64,000 nt of DNA from Akebia trifoliata (GCA_017979445.1 CM030709.1:3224001-3288000), one strand, 5' to 3'; positions 11,928 to 23,860 are shown, numbered from the stretch's first letter. Numbers and translations are program-made. Notes: generated by a model from the letters alone, not told the origin.

Positions 11928-13980
11928 TTTAGAAGCCCGAGTGTGCTACTACCATCTCAAGTGTTCTGCAACTGTTTTAGCTACTATCCCATGGTGTTCT
12001 TGTTTGTTTCTAAATTCTCCCCCATGCTTTATGTTGTCGCCCATGTTGCTATGGTAATTAATGTAAAACCTTTTTTTTTTTTTTCCTGAAACCTCCAAGG
12101 TTATAATGTAGACTTGGTTACTTGTTGCCAAATCCATTGCATCATTCATCTCTAAAACTATTTAATAAGAAAAATCCCCCCAAGAAGCAACGTCAGATTT
12201 TCCTGTAGCCATTTTGAATATACTACAGAGGCAATTGACCAAAATCATCCAATTAAACACATTTGGCCTTCCCTCCCAAAAAGAAGAGGTCTTGAGTACA
12301 AGCCCCTTCGCTGGCGACTGACAGGGATTTTCCCTATTTACCAGTATGTGTGGTTTGGTTTGTGGGGTATTGCATTTACTTGGGGGGGGAGTAAAGTGTC
12401 AAATAGAAGCTCTGTTTTTTTAATGCTAGATTTCTAGTTTTGGATTTAGGATTTTATCATAATTGTAAACAACTACTTTATAATGTTGAGATTACCTTTG
12501 TGATGTTTGAAGAGTATTTTAATATTTAATTGGGTACAAATAAGATAAATAATTTAAGAAATTGGAGTGTAATAAGTAAAAGTTAAGGTGTCAATATCAG
12601 CTCTCTATGGGCAACATAAATCCCACATCTTGGTCACTGCATTTGCTTTCATTTCTTTTTCTACTACCTCTATCCATGTCAATTTTTACCTGTTTCCATT
12701 TCAGAATCTTCACACAAGAGAGAGAGAGAGAAAAGAAAAAAAAAAAAATCAAGCCCTTTCTCAAACCTTTGAGAGTTGAGGCATTAAATCATGTGCAAGG
12801 ACACAAACAAGAGGAATTTCACTTTCCAAGAAACCAAAGACTTCTCCAGCTATAGAATGAGGATCTCCCACAGTACATGCAAAATGCATGGCAAAGCAAT
12901 CATCCTCAAGAAAATCTGAGGTTTCTAAATCTCTTCTTTTAAAGAATCTCACCTCCAGAAAATTAATTTTGACACAAAAATCAGTTCTTGCGTACCATGT
13001 ATAGGGCTTAACTTTCCACATAATTATTGCCTAGGCGCTCTTTGGTATGTGGAAAATGTTGGACTGCCTTCGTTTGATACTGTATTCAACACTGCGTTGA
13101 CGTGGCAGTGCATAGAGACTCATTGATTTTTAAACTTGTATCTCGAGGTAAGATATCTATAGTTATATGTGCACTGCCCTACATTTCCACACATCTTATA
13201 CCGAGGAGGGTTCCTTCAAAAACCCCAATTCTTCAATTGTGACACATTTTTAACACAAAAATCTCATTCAAAAACTAACTCAAATTAAAAAAATCAACAA
13301 TGCCACGTCACTTCCATTGCTCGCAAATGCAATAAACACCAATACATACATCGAATTGTAAAAATAAATCGCATACCCACCAATCGTAAAAGAATCACTC
13401 GTAATATATTTTCTAGAACCCATCCCCTTCACAAGAGAATATCTCTTAATCGTATAATGATGCGAACCATTAATTGTTTTGTTAACGGATTTCGATCTTG
13501 AATCTTGCGACAAATCAAAAATTGAAGATCTTCACTTGTTGTCTCTAAGAGTTGTCCCAAATTTCACCATCATTCCATTGTATTTCATTTTTTAAGTTTG
13601 AGAGTTATGTGGAAGTTTCGGTGATTATTCATTTTCAAGACCTCAGACTTAATTCAAAAGAAAGTGTAAAGGGCACATAACCATACATCCTTTTCTTGTG
13701 TATCCAGATGAAAATTATCTATGATTCTGTGCCCTTGCCACATCAGCTGCGTATCCAAACGCGTGCATACATCACGAATCTTTGAGTAGAACTACTCTTA
13801 GTAAGGGTCAAAATCATACGACACGTGGCTATTGATTTAACATCTTAATACTCTCATATCTTTACGGCGAATCCCACTCAGCAGTCAGGTAAACCCTAGG
13901 GGTAGGTTCGTTATTTCAAATTATGAAGGTGGACAATTTCGAGAAGCAAAATAAGGGCAATTTTGTAAAAAATCGAGATT
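11928..13980. other. Gene-free region before RPS7
   Basis: It contains a probable 3' SINE fragment (12225-12400), a GA/poly-A run near 12718-12748 and a foldback of the MITE C type at about 13085-13200. The last few hundred bases are the presumed RPS7 promoter. No coding ORF is convincing. Confidence 0.5.
12225..12400 (+). mobile_element. SINE-like fragment
   Basis: The segment ending 'GGTATTGCATTTACTTGGGG' (about 12367-12386) matches the equivalent part of the SINE at 34885-35080 in order and spacing. The 3' tail is missing or diverged, so this is a truncated copy. Confidence 0.4.
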
Positions 13981-14017
13981 TTTTCCCTCTTAATTTCATC
14001 TATATCTATAGAAAGCA

Positions 14018-14026
14018 AAACCCTAA
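14018..14026 (+). promoter_or_regulatory. Telo box AAACCCTAA in the RPS7 promoter/leader
   Basis: AAACCCTAA lies in the presumed transcription-start region, 61 bp before the 5'UTR splice donor. Telo boxes are a known feature of plant ribosomal-protein promoters and leaders. A TATA-like CTATATCTATA is just upstream (about 14000-14010). Confidence 0.6.
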
Positions 14027-14086
14027 TTTTCTCTTTGTTGAAGCACAAGAGAGGCGGACGCAATTCTCTCTGTTTCAGAATCAGAG

Positions 14087-14368
14087 GTAATACTCTCTCT
14101 TCTATTCTGATTTGATTTGATGATTATGTTCTCTTACGTTCTTTATAATCTCACTGTTCAGTCTCGTAACTGTTGTTAATTTGGATGGACTGTCGAAGAG
14201 TGTAGACCATAAGATCATACTTGTCGCAATTCTCTCCTGAAACACAAAACCAATTCCACTGGAAGTGTGTGTTCATGTCTTGTTTTTTGTGATATTTTGG
14301 TTTCGAGATCGACAGTTGATGAACCTTCATTGATTACATTTGACTTTTTTTCGAAATTTTTAATACAG
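14087..14368 (+). other. 5'UTR intron of RPS7
   Basis: The donor is GAG|GTAATA at 14087 and the acceptor is ATACAG at 14363-14368. It separates a non-coding first exon from the exon with the start codon at 14382. Leader introns of this size are common in plant ribosomal protein genes. Confidence 0.65.
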
Positions 14369-14381
14369 TTAAGAGATCAAG

Positions 14382-17190
14382 ATGTATACGGCTAGGAGGA
14401 AAATCCAGAAGGACAAGGGTTTGGAGCCCACCGAGTTCGAAGAATCGGTTGCGCAGGTTAAATGCCCAAACTTTTGATTTTTAATTTTGGGCTCGATTTT
14501 AGATTGGAAGGTTTTTATTTAAAAGTTCAGTGGTTTGTGCAGTCTTTCTTTGATTTGGAGAACACAAATCAGGAATTGAAGAGTGATTTGAAAGACCTTT
14601 ACATTAATTCAGCAGTGTAAGAAGAGTGATCTATTTGTATGATTAAATTGATTTCATTTGATTTGATTTGGTTTCTAATTAATAATTTTTTTCCTCCAAT
14701 TCTTCCTTCTTTTACCATGCAGTCAGTTTGATGTTTCTGGGAACCGAAAGGCTGTAGTTATTCATGTCCCTTATAGACTCAGGAAATCATTCCGGAAAAT
14801 TCACGTGAAGTTTGTGCGGGAGATGGAGAAGAAGTTTAGTGGGAAAGTGAGTAACTTTTATTCATTTTTTTCATATTCAAGATTTATTATTGACTAATTT
14901 GACAAATCTTCAAGTTGAGCAATGCCAGCCACGGTATTAAATCTCGTCCGAGACTGAGACGAATACGTCTCAGTATCATCCACCAACAAGACAGTTAGAC
15001 AAGTCAAACTTATCGGATGAGATTTAAAATCATAGTTCATTTTTCTCATTGTTGAATGGGAAGACTCATCCAAGATGACTCGGTCTTAAAACCTTGATGC
15101 CAAAACAAGTTTTAAAACCTTGATGCCAGCTGGTCCAGCCAATGTGCCCAATACTCCCTGTTAATTGGTGGAGGGTGGATTTACAGTGGGGGCAGCAAGG
15201 GAAATTGCCCCTAAAAGAATTTTTAAACGATATAAGGATTTATATGCTATTGTGATTGATAATAGCAGGGGAAAACAAAATCCTCCGCTATTGCTCACTC
15301 CAAGAAAATTTGAAATTTGCAAGGGTCATATTTGACCCCACATAGGCAAAATCCTGGGTCCCTTGGTGATGGGGTGGTGGCCTGCCAACATCCCTAAAGG
15401 TGTTTAGGTTGACTTGCATCCAAATGGGATAATTTGAATTGGGTTTTCCTGACCTTATAGCTACATTAACTTAACTCAAGTTTCACGCACACTATGTAAC
15501 AAGGACACCAACACATGTCGGTGTCTAACACAAGTTACACAACCCCTTGCAGAAGCCCAAAACACCAACAGGTTATACTCATGTATTACGATATTAGTTT
15601 TAAAATAAAACCAAGGAAAGAAAAATATGAAAAGTAAAAGAAAACATTTTTATACATCATATTTAATATAAATGGATTGCACTGACTCTCTTTAAGATAA
15701 TTTTTAATAGAAAATCATTGAATAAGAGAGTCACACAACCTTAGATTATAGGATGTGATGTATCTGCCTGACACAACAAAATCCTAGAAGAAGTTTTGTA
15801 TTCTTGGTACGTAGGTTTCATACTGTAAGTTGTTTAGTTTCTGCATGATGGGTTCCTTAATAACGTGTTTCTGATTATTGTCATGTTGTAGGATGTAATC
15901 TTGATTGCCACAAGAAGGATATTGAGGCCACCAAAGAAAGGCTCCGCAGCTGTCCGACCTCGCAGCCGTACACTCACTACAGTTCATGAGGCCATGTTGG
16001 AGGATGTTGTGTATCCTGCAGAGATTGTTGGAAAGCGTGTTAGGTACCGAATTGATGGATCCAAGATCATGAAGGTGAGTAAATTTTTTTTACTTACTGG
16101 GAAGTACTTTCACAAATTTATTAGTTTCTCTTCCTTTCCTGAGCGTTCTTTTCCATACCAATCTTGATTTTGACTTCGAAATTGATATATTTTATGCTTT
16201 TAAGAATTAGTCTATACCCCTTTAGTTCCTAAATATTGATAAAAACCCCAGAAATATTTGGAAGTAAGTGGAAGGAGAGCAATATGGATATAATTGGTAC
16301 ATACGTGTGGGTGTGTGGGGGTAGGTAATCTATTATTAACAACTTCCCAACTCCTTTCACTGTAAAGACATACGATATTCTAGTGTATTTTTGTGGGTGT
16401 GAGGGTGGGTGTGGGTGGTAGGTAATCTATGGAAACTTCTATTTGAAAGAAACGATTGCTTAGTTACAGTATTGATTTTGGAATCTGTATATTTTGTGGT
16501 AACTGCATCGAGTATTTTCCAACAAACTGTTTATCCATGACTGAGGGGGGGGGGGGGGGGGGGGGGGTGAAAGGCTTACGGTGGATACCTAGGCACCCAG
16601 AGATGAGGAAGGGCGTAGCAAGCGACGAAATGCTTCGGGGAGTTGAAAATAAGCATAGATCCGGAGATTCCCGAATAGGTCAACCTTTCGAACTGCTGCT
16701 GAATCCATGGGCAGGCAAGAGACAACCTGGCGAACTGAAACATCTTAGTAGCCAGAGGAAAAGAAAGCAAAAGCGATTCCCGTAGTAGCGGCGAGCGAAA
16801 TGGGAGCAGCCTAAACCGTGAAAACGGGGTTGTGGGAGAGCAATACAAGCGTCGTGCTGCTAGGCGAAGCAGTGGAATGCTGTACCCTAGATGGCGAGAG
16901 TCCAGTAGCCGAATGTGTGTGTGTGTGTGTGTGTGTGTGTTATAGTTATTGTTAACGTGCTTCTTGCCTCAATTTATTTAAACTTTAAAGACATGAAAAA
17001 TGTTTTTTCTTTTTTAACCTGACCTTTGCTTTGTTAACTCCATTTTGAACCATCTTTTGAATGTCAGGTTTATCTTGACCCAAAAGAACGGAATAATACA
17101 GAATACAAACTAGAGACATTTGCTGGAGTTTACAGGAAGCTTTCTGGAAAAGATGTGGTGTTTGAATTTCCGTTAACAGATTCTGCTTAG
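14382..17190 (+). CDS. RPS7: 40S ribosomal protein S7 (eS7)
   Basis: Five coding exons join in frame: 14382-14456, 14543-14616, 14723-14846, 15892-16074 and 17068-17190. They give 192 residues, the normal eS7 length (plant homologues about 190). Landmarks are [76 protein letters not shown] and [20 protein letters not shown]. The protein belongs to the small ribosomal subunit and acts in the cytosol; family members also take part in 18S rRNA processing. The frame has no breaks, unlike the two genes upstream. Intron 3 (14847-15891) holds a small MITE. Intron 4 (16075-17067) holds a plastid 23S rRNA fragment. Both leave the splice sites intact, so the gene is probably functional. Confidence 0.97.
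14933..15034. repeat. MITE family D in RPS7 intron 3
   Basis: The inverted ends are TTAAATCTCGTCCGAGAC (about 14937) and the complementary 'CGGATGAGATTTAA' (about 15014-15027). Sister copies are at 33128-33238 and, larger, at 35365-35608. There is no coding content. Confidence 0.6.
16545..16567 (+). repeat. Poly-G run, 23 nt
   Basis: This uninterrupted run of 23 G directly precedes the plastid-derived segment in RPS7 intron 4. The exact length is unreliable in any sequencing technology. Confidence 0.9.
16569..16913 (+). other. Nuclear insertion of plastid DNA (NUPT): 5' part of 23S rRNA
   Basis: The 345 bp match the start of chloroplast 23S rRNA as I know it. Landmarks are AAGGCTTACGGTGGATACC, AAATGCTTCGGGGAGTTGAA, GGCAGGCAAGAGACAACCTG, GTAGTAGCGGCGAGCGAAAT and CCTAGATGGCGAGAGTCC. 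It lies sense to RPS7 inside intron 4. It begins just after a G23 run and stops abruptly at a (TG)n run. A few differences from the plastid sequence, for example CAGTGGAATGCTGTACCC where plastids usually have CGGTGGAGTGCTGCACCC, are C-to-T or G-to-A. That is what decay of methylated cytosines would leave. It is a fragment and not a working rRNA gene. The ORFs across it are spurious. Confidence 0.93.
16914..16940 (+). repeat. (TG)n microsatellite at the NUPT 3' junction
   Basis: About thirteen TG units follow directly after the last plastid-matching bases. GT-rich tracts also occur upstream in the same intron (about 16300-16420). Confidence 0.9.
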
Positions 17191-19854
17191 AATACCTTGA
17201 AGGTATATCTTAGTTGTTTTTTCCCTATTTAGACTTCGGCATCAGTTGACTAGAGACTTGTTTTGGTTGAGGCAATTTAAAAAAATTATGGTAGTAAGTT
17301 TTTATTCATTGTGGTTGAACTGAATTTGAGCCTGGTAGGATATCATTTAAGATTGATTTTTAAGTACTTCCTTGGTCTATTGCTTCTGATTCATGTCGTT
17401 TATTGGCTGGTCTGTGCTCAAGATGTGTTTTTATTAATGAATAATATAGGGACGTACAACCTAAATTGACTAACATGGGTCTCTATGTGGTCCAATACCA
17501 TGAGAGAGAGAGAAGGGTTTAAATGGTGGATAGATTTAAACTAATTCTAAAATATGAAGAGTGAGACCAATCAAACTTGTGATGAGAGAAACCACGTCAA
17601 AGCTAGAATAAGTAAATTAAACAAATTAAAAAATATCATCCTTATCAAAGTTCAATTCCATATATGGATGGCTAGGTTGAACAAATCATGTTGAATTCAG
17701 CTATACAATGTTTATTCTCAGTAAACATGTTTCTTAATTATCTGACAATCAACATCATAAAAGCAATCCAATCTTAATATCTTCTTTTTGTACTATAAAA
17801 TATTGTTTCTAATCTGATTGGAATATGTACATGATATATTGATACCTATTATTCTTGAAGTGATTTTCCATTTTATCAATCTCCTTATGGCCAACAAGCA
17901 TCTTGGGGTTCTAACTCCTTATACAAGCGTCTTGGGTTCTAACTCCTTATAAGCAATGTAGAGGTCGATTTTGTGATAAATTGATTTCAATCACGATTTC
18001 ATCATTCAATCCATAAAATAATAAAAAGAGCATAAAAAATAGAAAAATATGAATTTTTTACGTGGTTTGATAAACGTGTCTACGTCTACGGGTTCGGAGA
18101 ATCGTTTCATTATAAATCTCACGATTACATGATTTTTTTACTTCCACTCTTTTTCTACTATCTCCCTCCCTCCCTAATCTTTACAATGACCCCAAGGTCT
18201 TTAAATAGAAAAATCTTAAAAAGAATTTTAACCTTAATTAAATTACAATTGATCATATTACTCTTTATCCAAATTAATAATTAATAATTATATAAAAGGG
18301 AAAATAATCCTCTTATTCTTTCTTAATAAAATGATGTCATGTGTTTATCTCGAGATACGTATTGATAATATGGATGAATGATCCAGATAAGAGATGATTT
18401 TATCCCTTTACAAGTAGTATTTCACATAATAAATTTTTTATTGATTTTAATATAAGTGCATGAGACCTACCAAGTCTCATCTCTTTTACGTTTGATGTGA
18501 TAATCATTAATAGAACTGATTCTATTTTCCAAAATTGGTTTGAAGGATGTTTATGAAACAATTAAAGATAAATTACCAATCTATTACGAGAATAGTTACT
18601 TAACAGCCTCTTAGAAGTTAGAACCTTATCGTAAAATATCATTTAGATTTTATTTTTAATCTCTCTCTCCTGTGGGTGTGGCTCATTGTAGCTTTAAGGG
18701 TCACATATAAAAATGCCCCACTATCTATATTATTAAAGAGAATAATTAAAGAAGCAGATTTATTGCAATGACAACATGCGAATATCAGTTTGGATAATTT
18801 TCCTAGTATTCGGGAGAATACTCGTGACACTCTTTTCACTTTCGGTGATGGTTGAATGTTTTGGATGGCTCAATTGTTAATTCTATTGCTGACGATGCAT
18901 TTGAACTTTTCTTTTCCTAGGTGCAATGTGCCACCAGAATCTGATTCTGTGGTTTGTTCTATGCTTATTCCTGTTTTATTCGCTTACCATATTACGTATT
19001 TGTTTAGTTATTGTTTTCGATTCAGCCCAGTTTTGAATGATCCACATATTTCCATTTGTTCTTTTTCTAGGTTTTCCTTGAATGATTTTATCTTTTATTT
19101 TTGCTTATAGTCAACAGCCGTTTGACATGTTGTGCAAATGACATCAGTAATAGAGAGAATATCCCACTGGCTGCACGTCGTCTGTTTACAAATAAAATAT
19201 TTGTTGAACTTGATTCATGGAATTGAAAATGGACGGCTATCGAGTATCCAAACTTAAAATTAAAATTCTACTAAAAAATAAAAAAGTTTTTTTGGAATTT
19301 TGTCCTCTACAATTCCATTGCATTGGATCAAGTTTTTGAATGCCAATAGGTGATCCGATCAGAAAATTTCTATATTCCCCCTTGACGGGAGAGAAATTCT
19401 CTTTTATTGCTGATGTCATTTGCGCTGCAGAATGATTGTTGGACTGTAAGGAAAAAAAAAAACTCTCTTCCTAATCCCATTTGGTTGAGAATTAGGACAT
19501 GCTTTTTCCACTGTTGTGCGCGGATTCCGATCCTAAAACCTCTGCAAGGCCTCTAGTTAAAGGATGGTAGAATTTGTACTGTAAAATTGGGCATATGTAG
19601 ATTACACCTCGAATACATGAGTGATGCTTGTGAGAATAACTTATTTATTGGTGATCAATCAAGATATGATCAGGGTCATTGGAAAATTCTATACGTACAT
19701 TTGATCATGTTTTCGTATGTAATGAATTGATGTGGGATCTACTAATTGTGTAGAAATCATGTACAAAACGTGTCCCTCGTCAATCAAGTATACAACTCAA
19801 AAACAAAACAAAAAATCAAGGCCAGCGAAATAAACCGAGTCAAATACACAATAA
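17191..19854. other. Intergenic region between RPS7 and PP2C (convergent)
   Basis: It holds the 3' UTR of RPS7 and a doubled motif near 17898-17950 ('TTCTAACTCCTTAT' twice). Also present are an LTR-like remnant near 18010-18140 (ACGTGGTTTGATAAACGTG... type), a foldback copy at 19121-19430 and the PP2C 3' end. I see no gene. Confidence 0.5.
19121..19430. repeat. Foldback family A, compact copy
   Basis: The left arm contains CAAATGACATCAGTAATAGA and the right arm its near complement (TTTTATTGCTGATGTCATTTG), giving a 310-bp foldback. The inner part shares 'TTTGTCCTCTACAA' and 'GGATCAAGTTTTTGAATGCC' with other family A members. Confidence 0.7.
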
Positions 19855-21393
19855 TTAGCGTGTACATATGTCCTTTCTTCTAAGGTCCACCACCACTACG
19901 CTAATATTGTCCGTACTGTTCCTAGCCATGGCAAGTTTGGTGAGAAGCAACGCCGCGTCCGAACAAGCCTTGTCAGAATTTCTTTCTCTGTTTTCAATCG
20001 GGCTGACGTGTAATATGGGTCTCTGGCCAGTTAGGCACATACGCACAATACTACAAGCCGTGTCGTTGGACACCACGTCCCACAGTCCATCGCTGGCCAG
20101 TATCAGACACTCGTCCTCTACCGTTCGATCTGTAATCGTAATCTCTGGTTCCGAACTTACGTACGGCTTCAAGTAATCGTCGCCTGAACATTCAAAATTT
20201 CAAATTATAATCCAGGAAAAGCAAATCATATCAAACGACGCTAACATGCGCCCCTTAGAGGAACTGTAAAAAACAAAAAGCAAAAAATCGAGCGATGAAT
20301 CTTACCAATAGCTCTGGACATAGCTAGTACTCCTAGTACACGAGGAGCATCCCAGTAGATTACACGACCACCAGAAGCTTCGATTCGTAGAAGTTCATCA
20401 GGTCGATCAGGCTGTCACAGATCGCACGTTAGACAAAATCCAGATTTAAAAAAAAAAAAAAAAAAGAGATTTAAACCTCCAATTTCAGAATTCAAATAAG
20501 CCTCACCTTATGATCGATGGAGAGAGGAACAGCTTTCCCTCCACGACACAGTACCGCGCGTGAATCACCGCAATTAGCAACAACGATCTTGTTTTGCGAC
20601 ACAAGCGCAACCACAGCCGTAGATCCAACTGCATCGCACTGTGTCGTCTGAAGCTCGCATCGACAATTCGTGTTTGGTACTCTTTGTACCTCCTCGTCCA
20701 TACGAGAGAAGCTTCGCTCCATCGCGTCTTTCCAATCCGAAGATGCAACTTGGTTTTCTAACTCTTCCTTCACCAGCTGATGCAACCGATCTCTACAATT
20801 CTTGGCCACCTAAGAAAAGAAAAAGATGGATTACTTATCAGAAGATATTCAATTTTTTGAATTTCTGTTTGTCGAGAATTACAGTATTGTATTCTTACAT
20901 GAGAGCATCCGTGTCCGTCGTAAACACCAAAGAAATGTAATCTTAACGGAATCTGACGGTCCTGCCGGAAAAATGACGGATGGATTGCTACTGCGTCCTC
21001 CATTTCTCTCCTCCGTCCACGCACGGATACCAGACCGAATTTCGGACAACGATCTATGTTAAACGGATCTTCTAGAAGCGGAGATGGTGGATTGCTAAGG
21101 CCAGATTCCACTTCAAGCGAGGAGGAATTCGTACTCGAATTCGTGTTCGAGTTTGAGTTCTCACTAATCTCAGATCCTTCATCCCTTCCCTCTACGCGAT
21201 TCTGAAGTACATCGATGGAACAGTTTGCGATCTCTAGCTTCTGACGCTTTCCTTCCTCCAACTGTACATCTGGATCTGTGATGAACTTGAATTCTCTGAC
21301 ATCCAGGCTCTTGCGCCTCGTTACACGCGAACTTCGTTCGCATGGAGTCGATTTCTTGCTCTCGCTAGCAACTCCGCAACAAATCGCCGCCAT
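19855..21393 (-). CDS. Clade A protein phosphatase 2C (HAI/AHG3 type)
   Basis: There are four exons on the minus strand: 21393-20899, 20809-20507, 20411-20306 and 20183-19855. They join in frame to 410 residues, typical for the clade. The PP2C domain spans about residues 118-405. Metal-site motifs are EMEDA and [12 protein letters not shown] (split by intron 1). Also present are [65 protein letters not shown] and [10 protein letters not shown]. Trp286 in GGRVIYWD matches the ABA-receptor lock tryptophan (HAB1 Trp385). The protein should therefore be inhibited by PYR/PYL-ABA and act on SnRK2 kinases. The N-terminus (MAAICCG, then [12 protein letters not shown]) and the DKAC near the end look closest to HAI proteins, with some AHG3-like features. 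The frame is intact. ABRE-like sites upstream fit ABA feedback control. Confidence 0.96.
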
Positions 21394-21580
21394 TAAAGAT
21401 ACCTAACGAACACGAGAAAACTTTCTGCTACAACGAAACCAGGCAAATCGCCAATTCGAATTCCTACTGATCCTCAAAAAACCAAACTTCTACGTTCCTT
21501 TATTGTCTCGAAACCCTAATTTGAACCTCTAAGAAGAAAATGGCGAAGAAATGAGAGATCTTTGTATGTGCTCCTGGTTC

Positions 21581-21590
21581 CTTTTTATAG
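21581..21590 (-). promoter_or_regulatory. TATA box of the PP2C gene
   Basis: The minus strand reads CTATAAAAAG, about 190 bp before the start codon. This implies a leader of about 150-160 nt. Confidence 0.65.
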
Positions 21591-21733
21591 TACCTTTCCC
21601 CTGTTTTCAAAGCAGATCCGGGCGGACACACGTTACCAAACAGGTAGTTGTGTTTGGTGTCGTCTCGCTATTATGTCAACACATCGCAACCGTTTATCTC
21701 ACAAATCTATTTCCTCTCTTCCTAATAAATGAA

Positions 21734-22144
21734 CACGTGGAAAATTATAATTATAAATTGTTATGCGTGGTCCAATCATTTTCGAACACGAAGAAAGAAG
21801 ACCTAAATATTCTAACACGCATGTGATCCTCGACAAAAAGGTCTCTTCTACTGGAGGCACTAAAATATTTTCTTAGAAAAGCGGTAAAGTTGAATAGTAA
21901 CCACGTGGCGCAATCAGAGAATATGAGATCGTAATTTCCCACTCAAAAATCTACGTAACGCAGGCAGATTCTTGACATGTGGTCTCCATTAACACATCCT
22001 TTGACGACAAGACATTTGCCAAGTAGCTGACGCGGATAGCGTTATTATTTGACGTGGTATTGACTTTTGGTTAGAAGAAACTGACTTTTGGTTAGAAGAA
22101 ACCCGGTTCGATTGCTATCTTCTTGATACGTGTCAGTTGACCTT
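21734..22144 (-). promoter_or_regulatory. ABRE/G-box cluster upstream of PP2C
   Basis: Four ACGTG-core sites lie 340-750 bp before the start codon: CACGTG at 21734-21739, CCACGTGGC at 21901-21909 (a perfect ABRE/G-box), GACGTGG at 22051-22057 and ACGTGTC at 22138-22144. Multiple ABREs bound by ABF/AREB factors are known to drive ABA-induced transcription, and clade A PP2C genes are a standard ABA-induced set. Binding here is inferred. Confidence 0.6.
22061..22102. repeat. Perfect 21-bp tandem duplication in the PP2C upstream region
   Basis: TGACTTTTGGTTAGAAGAAA plus C occurs at 22061-22081 and again at 22082-22102. Each unit carries a TGAC (W-box-like) core, and the pair lies between two ACGTG sites. 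Confidence 0.9.
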
Positions 22145-23680
22145 AGAGTTTTAGTTTAGGGTGATTTAGATATACAACTACCGCTCAACGTTTTGTTATA
22201 TTAGGGGCGTGTCTAGTTTCACACATCGAAATTGCAATCTATATATATATATATATATATTTTATACCCACCTTAATTTTAAAATAAATATCTATACATA
22301 TTTATTAAATGTATTTTAATTTAAATTACTTATTTCACCTATTTAAAGGTATCGAATCATTTCTCTTCTTCTTCTTCTTATCTCTCTCTTTAATTTTTTC
22401 TTCTTTTTTATTTCTAGATAAATTTCAATGATGAATTTAAATTTTAATCTTATTTATTTTTTATCTTAATAGTTCCAATTAAGTTGAAATCACTTACATG
22501 AGAAAATTTTATTCGGTAAGTACCTATTGAATCAGTTTTGTAATGTTCGATAGATACCTACCTAATGTGTTAAATTAAGTTTGATCTGAACTTATTGAAC
22601 AAAAGTGTCAAAAAATCTTTAATGGTTTCAATTCAGAATCATCATTTTGAGATTTTAATAGTGAGTTTTTCTTTTTTTCTTGATGATTAAATACAAAAAA
22701 GTAAAATAAATTTCAAAGAAATAAGTTACCTTGAAATGTAAAAAAATTAAAACCTTAATCTCCATTAATTCAACCTCTTACAAAACTTAGAAGGAGATGA
22801 ATATAAAAAAGAAAAAGAAAAAAAGAAAGAAAAGAAGAAAAGAAGAAAAAGAAAAATGGGTTTTAGATTTTTTGTTCACTAGGTGATGGTGTGTGCAATA
22901 AGTCGAAATAAAAGAGTAAAGTGGTAATTGATGTTGATATATATATATATATTTTTCTCAAAAGTCACTTAAGTGGGTGTAATGAGCTTTTTAGACGTGT
23001 GCAAATATACTAACTCAGATATTAGAGATACGATGTGTTTTGGAATTGATAATGTCAATCTTCTAAATAGACTTACTGAAAAACAAAACAAAAAAATCAA
23101 ATGCCCTCTCATCTTCAATCACAAGTCAAAATTCAGATTTTTCTTCACAAAACCTGATATATCTACTCAAATTCATCCTCAATTCGTGCTTTCCAATATA
23201 TAGTTAACCCTTTAACGAAAATCCTAGATTTTTCTACTCAAAACCCCATCTTTTTCAACTTTCGAAAAAAATCTTACTTTGTTATATATTTTCTGCCTAA
23301 AAGCAGTCATCTTCAAACTCTTGGACCTCTATGTTAAATTTAATTTATTCGACCTTATCTTCATTCCTCTTTTTATACCTTACCTCCTTTGTAGAAAATT
23401 CTAGTTTTTTCTACCTCAGATTTTCTCTTTTTATACTTTTTAAGAAATCTCAATGTTCTAAGACTTAAAGGTTAGAGATTTGAAGTAAAAATAATCTTAA
23501 GGTTGACCATGACAATTTAGAATTTTATCCAAAGATGCTGAACATGACTGATTTAGAGAATAAAATTTTGGAATTTTTTGGTTTTGAGCCTTTTCCCACA
23601 ATCATCTATTTAGAAGATTTAGGTCTCCCTCACATCATCAGTTTCAAAACACAGGGTGTATCTCTAGTATTCAACAAAGA

Positions 23681-23860
23681 ATCATGATAATATGACTACC
23701 TCACGTGTCAAATTAAGAAACCATACTTCTATAGGCATCAAGATACAAAACTGCACTTCCCCAATAAAAGTGTATCCCGATGCGAAGAGATCTATGGTTC
23801 TTGAACTTGTCAGGAGAGTCGATTGAGTGTGCTACGTGGGGTGGTCAGATTATCACGACT
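23681..23860. repeat. Foldback family F, copy in tandem unit 1
   Basis: The left arm contains ATCATGATAATATGACTACC and the right arm GGTGGTCAGATTATCACGA, so the ends are complementary. The parallel copy in unit 2 is 25702-25905, and a more diverged one is at 28061-28280. Confidence 0.6.

Noticed and set aside
16456..16848. ORFs of about 90-110 aa on both strands
   Set aside because: They are translations of the plastid 23S rRNA fragment and the poly-G run, not proteins.
19868..20176. 102-aa ORF on the plus strand
   Set aside because: It is the antisense shadow of the last PP2C exon.
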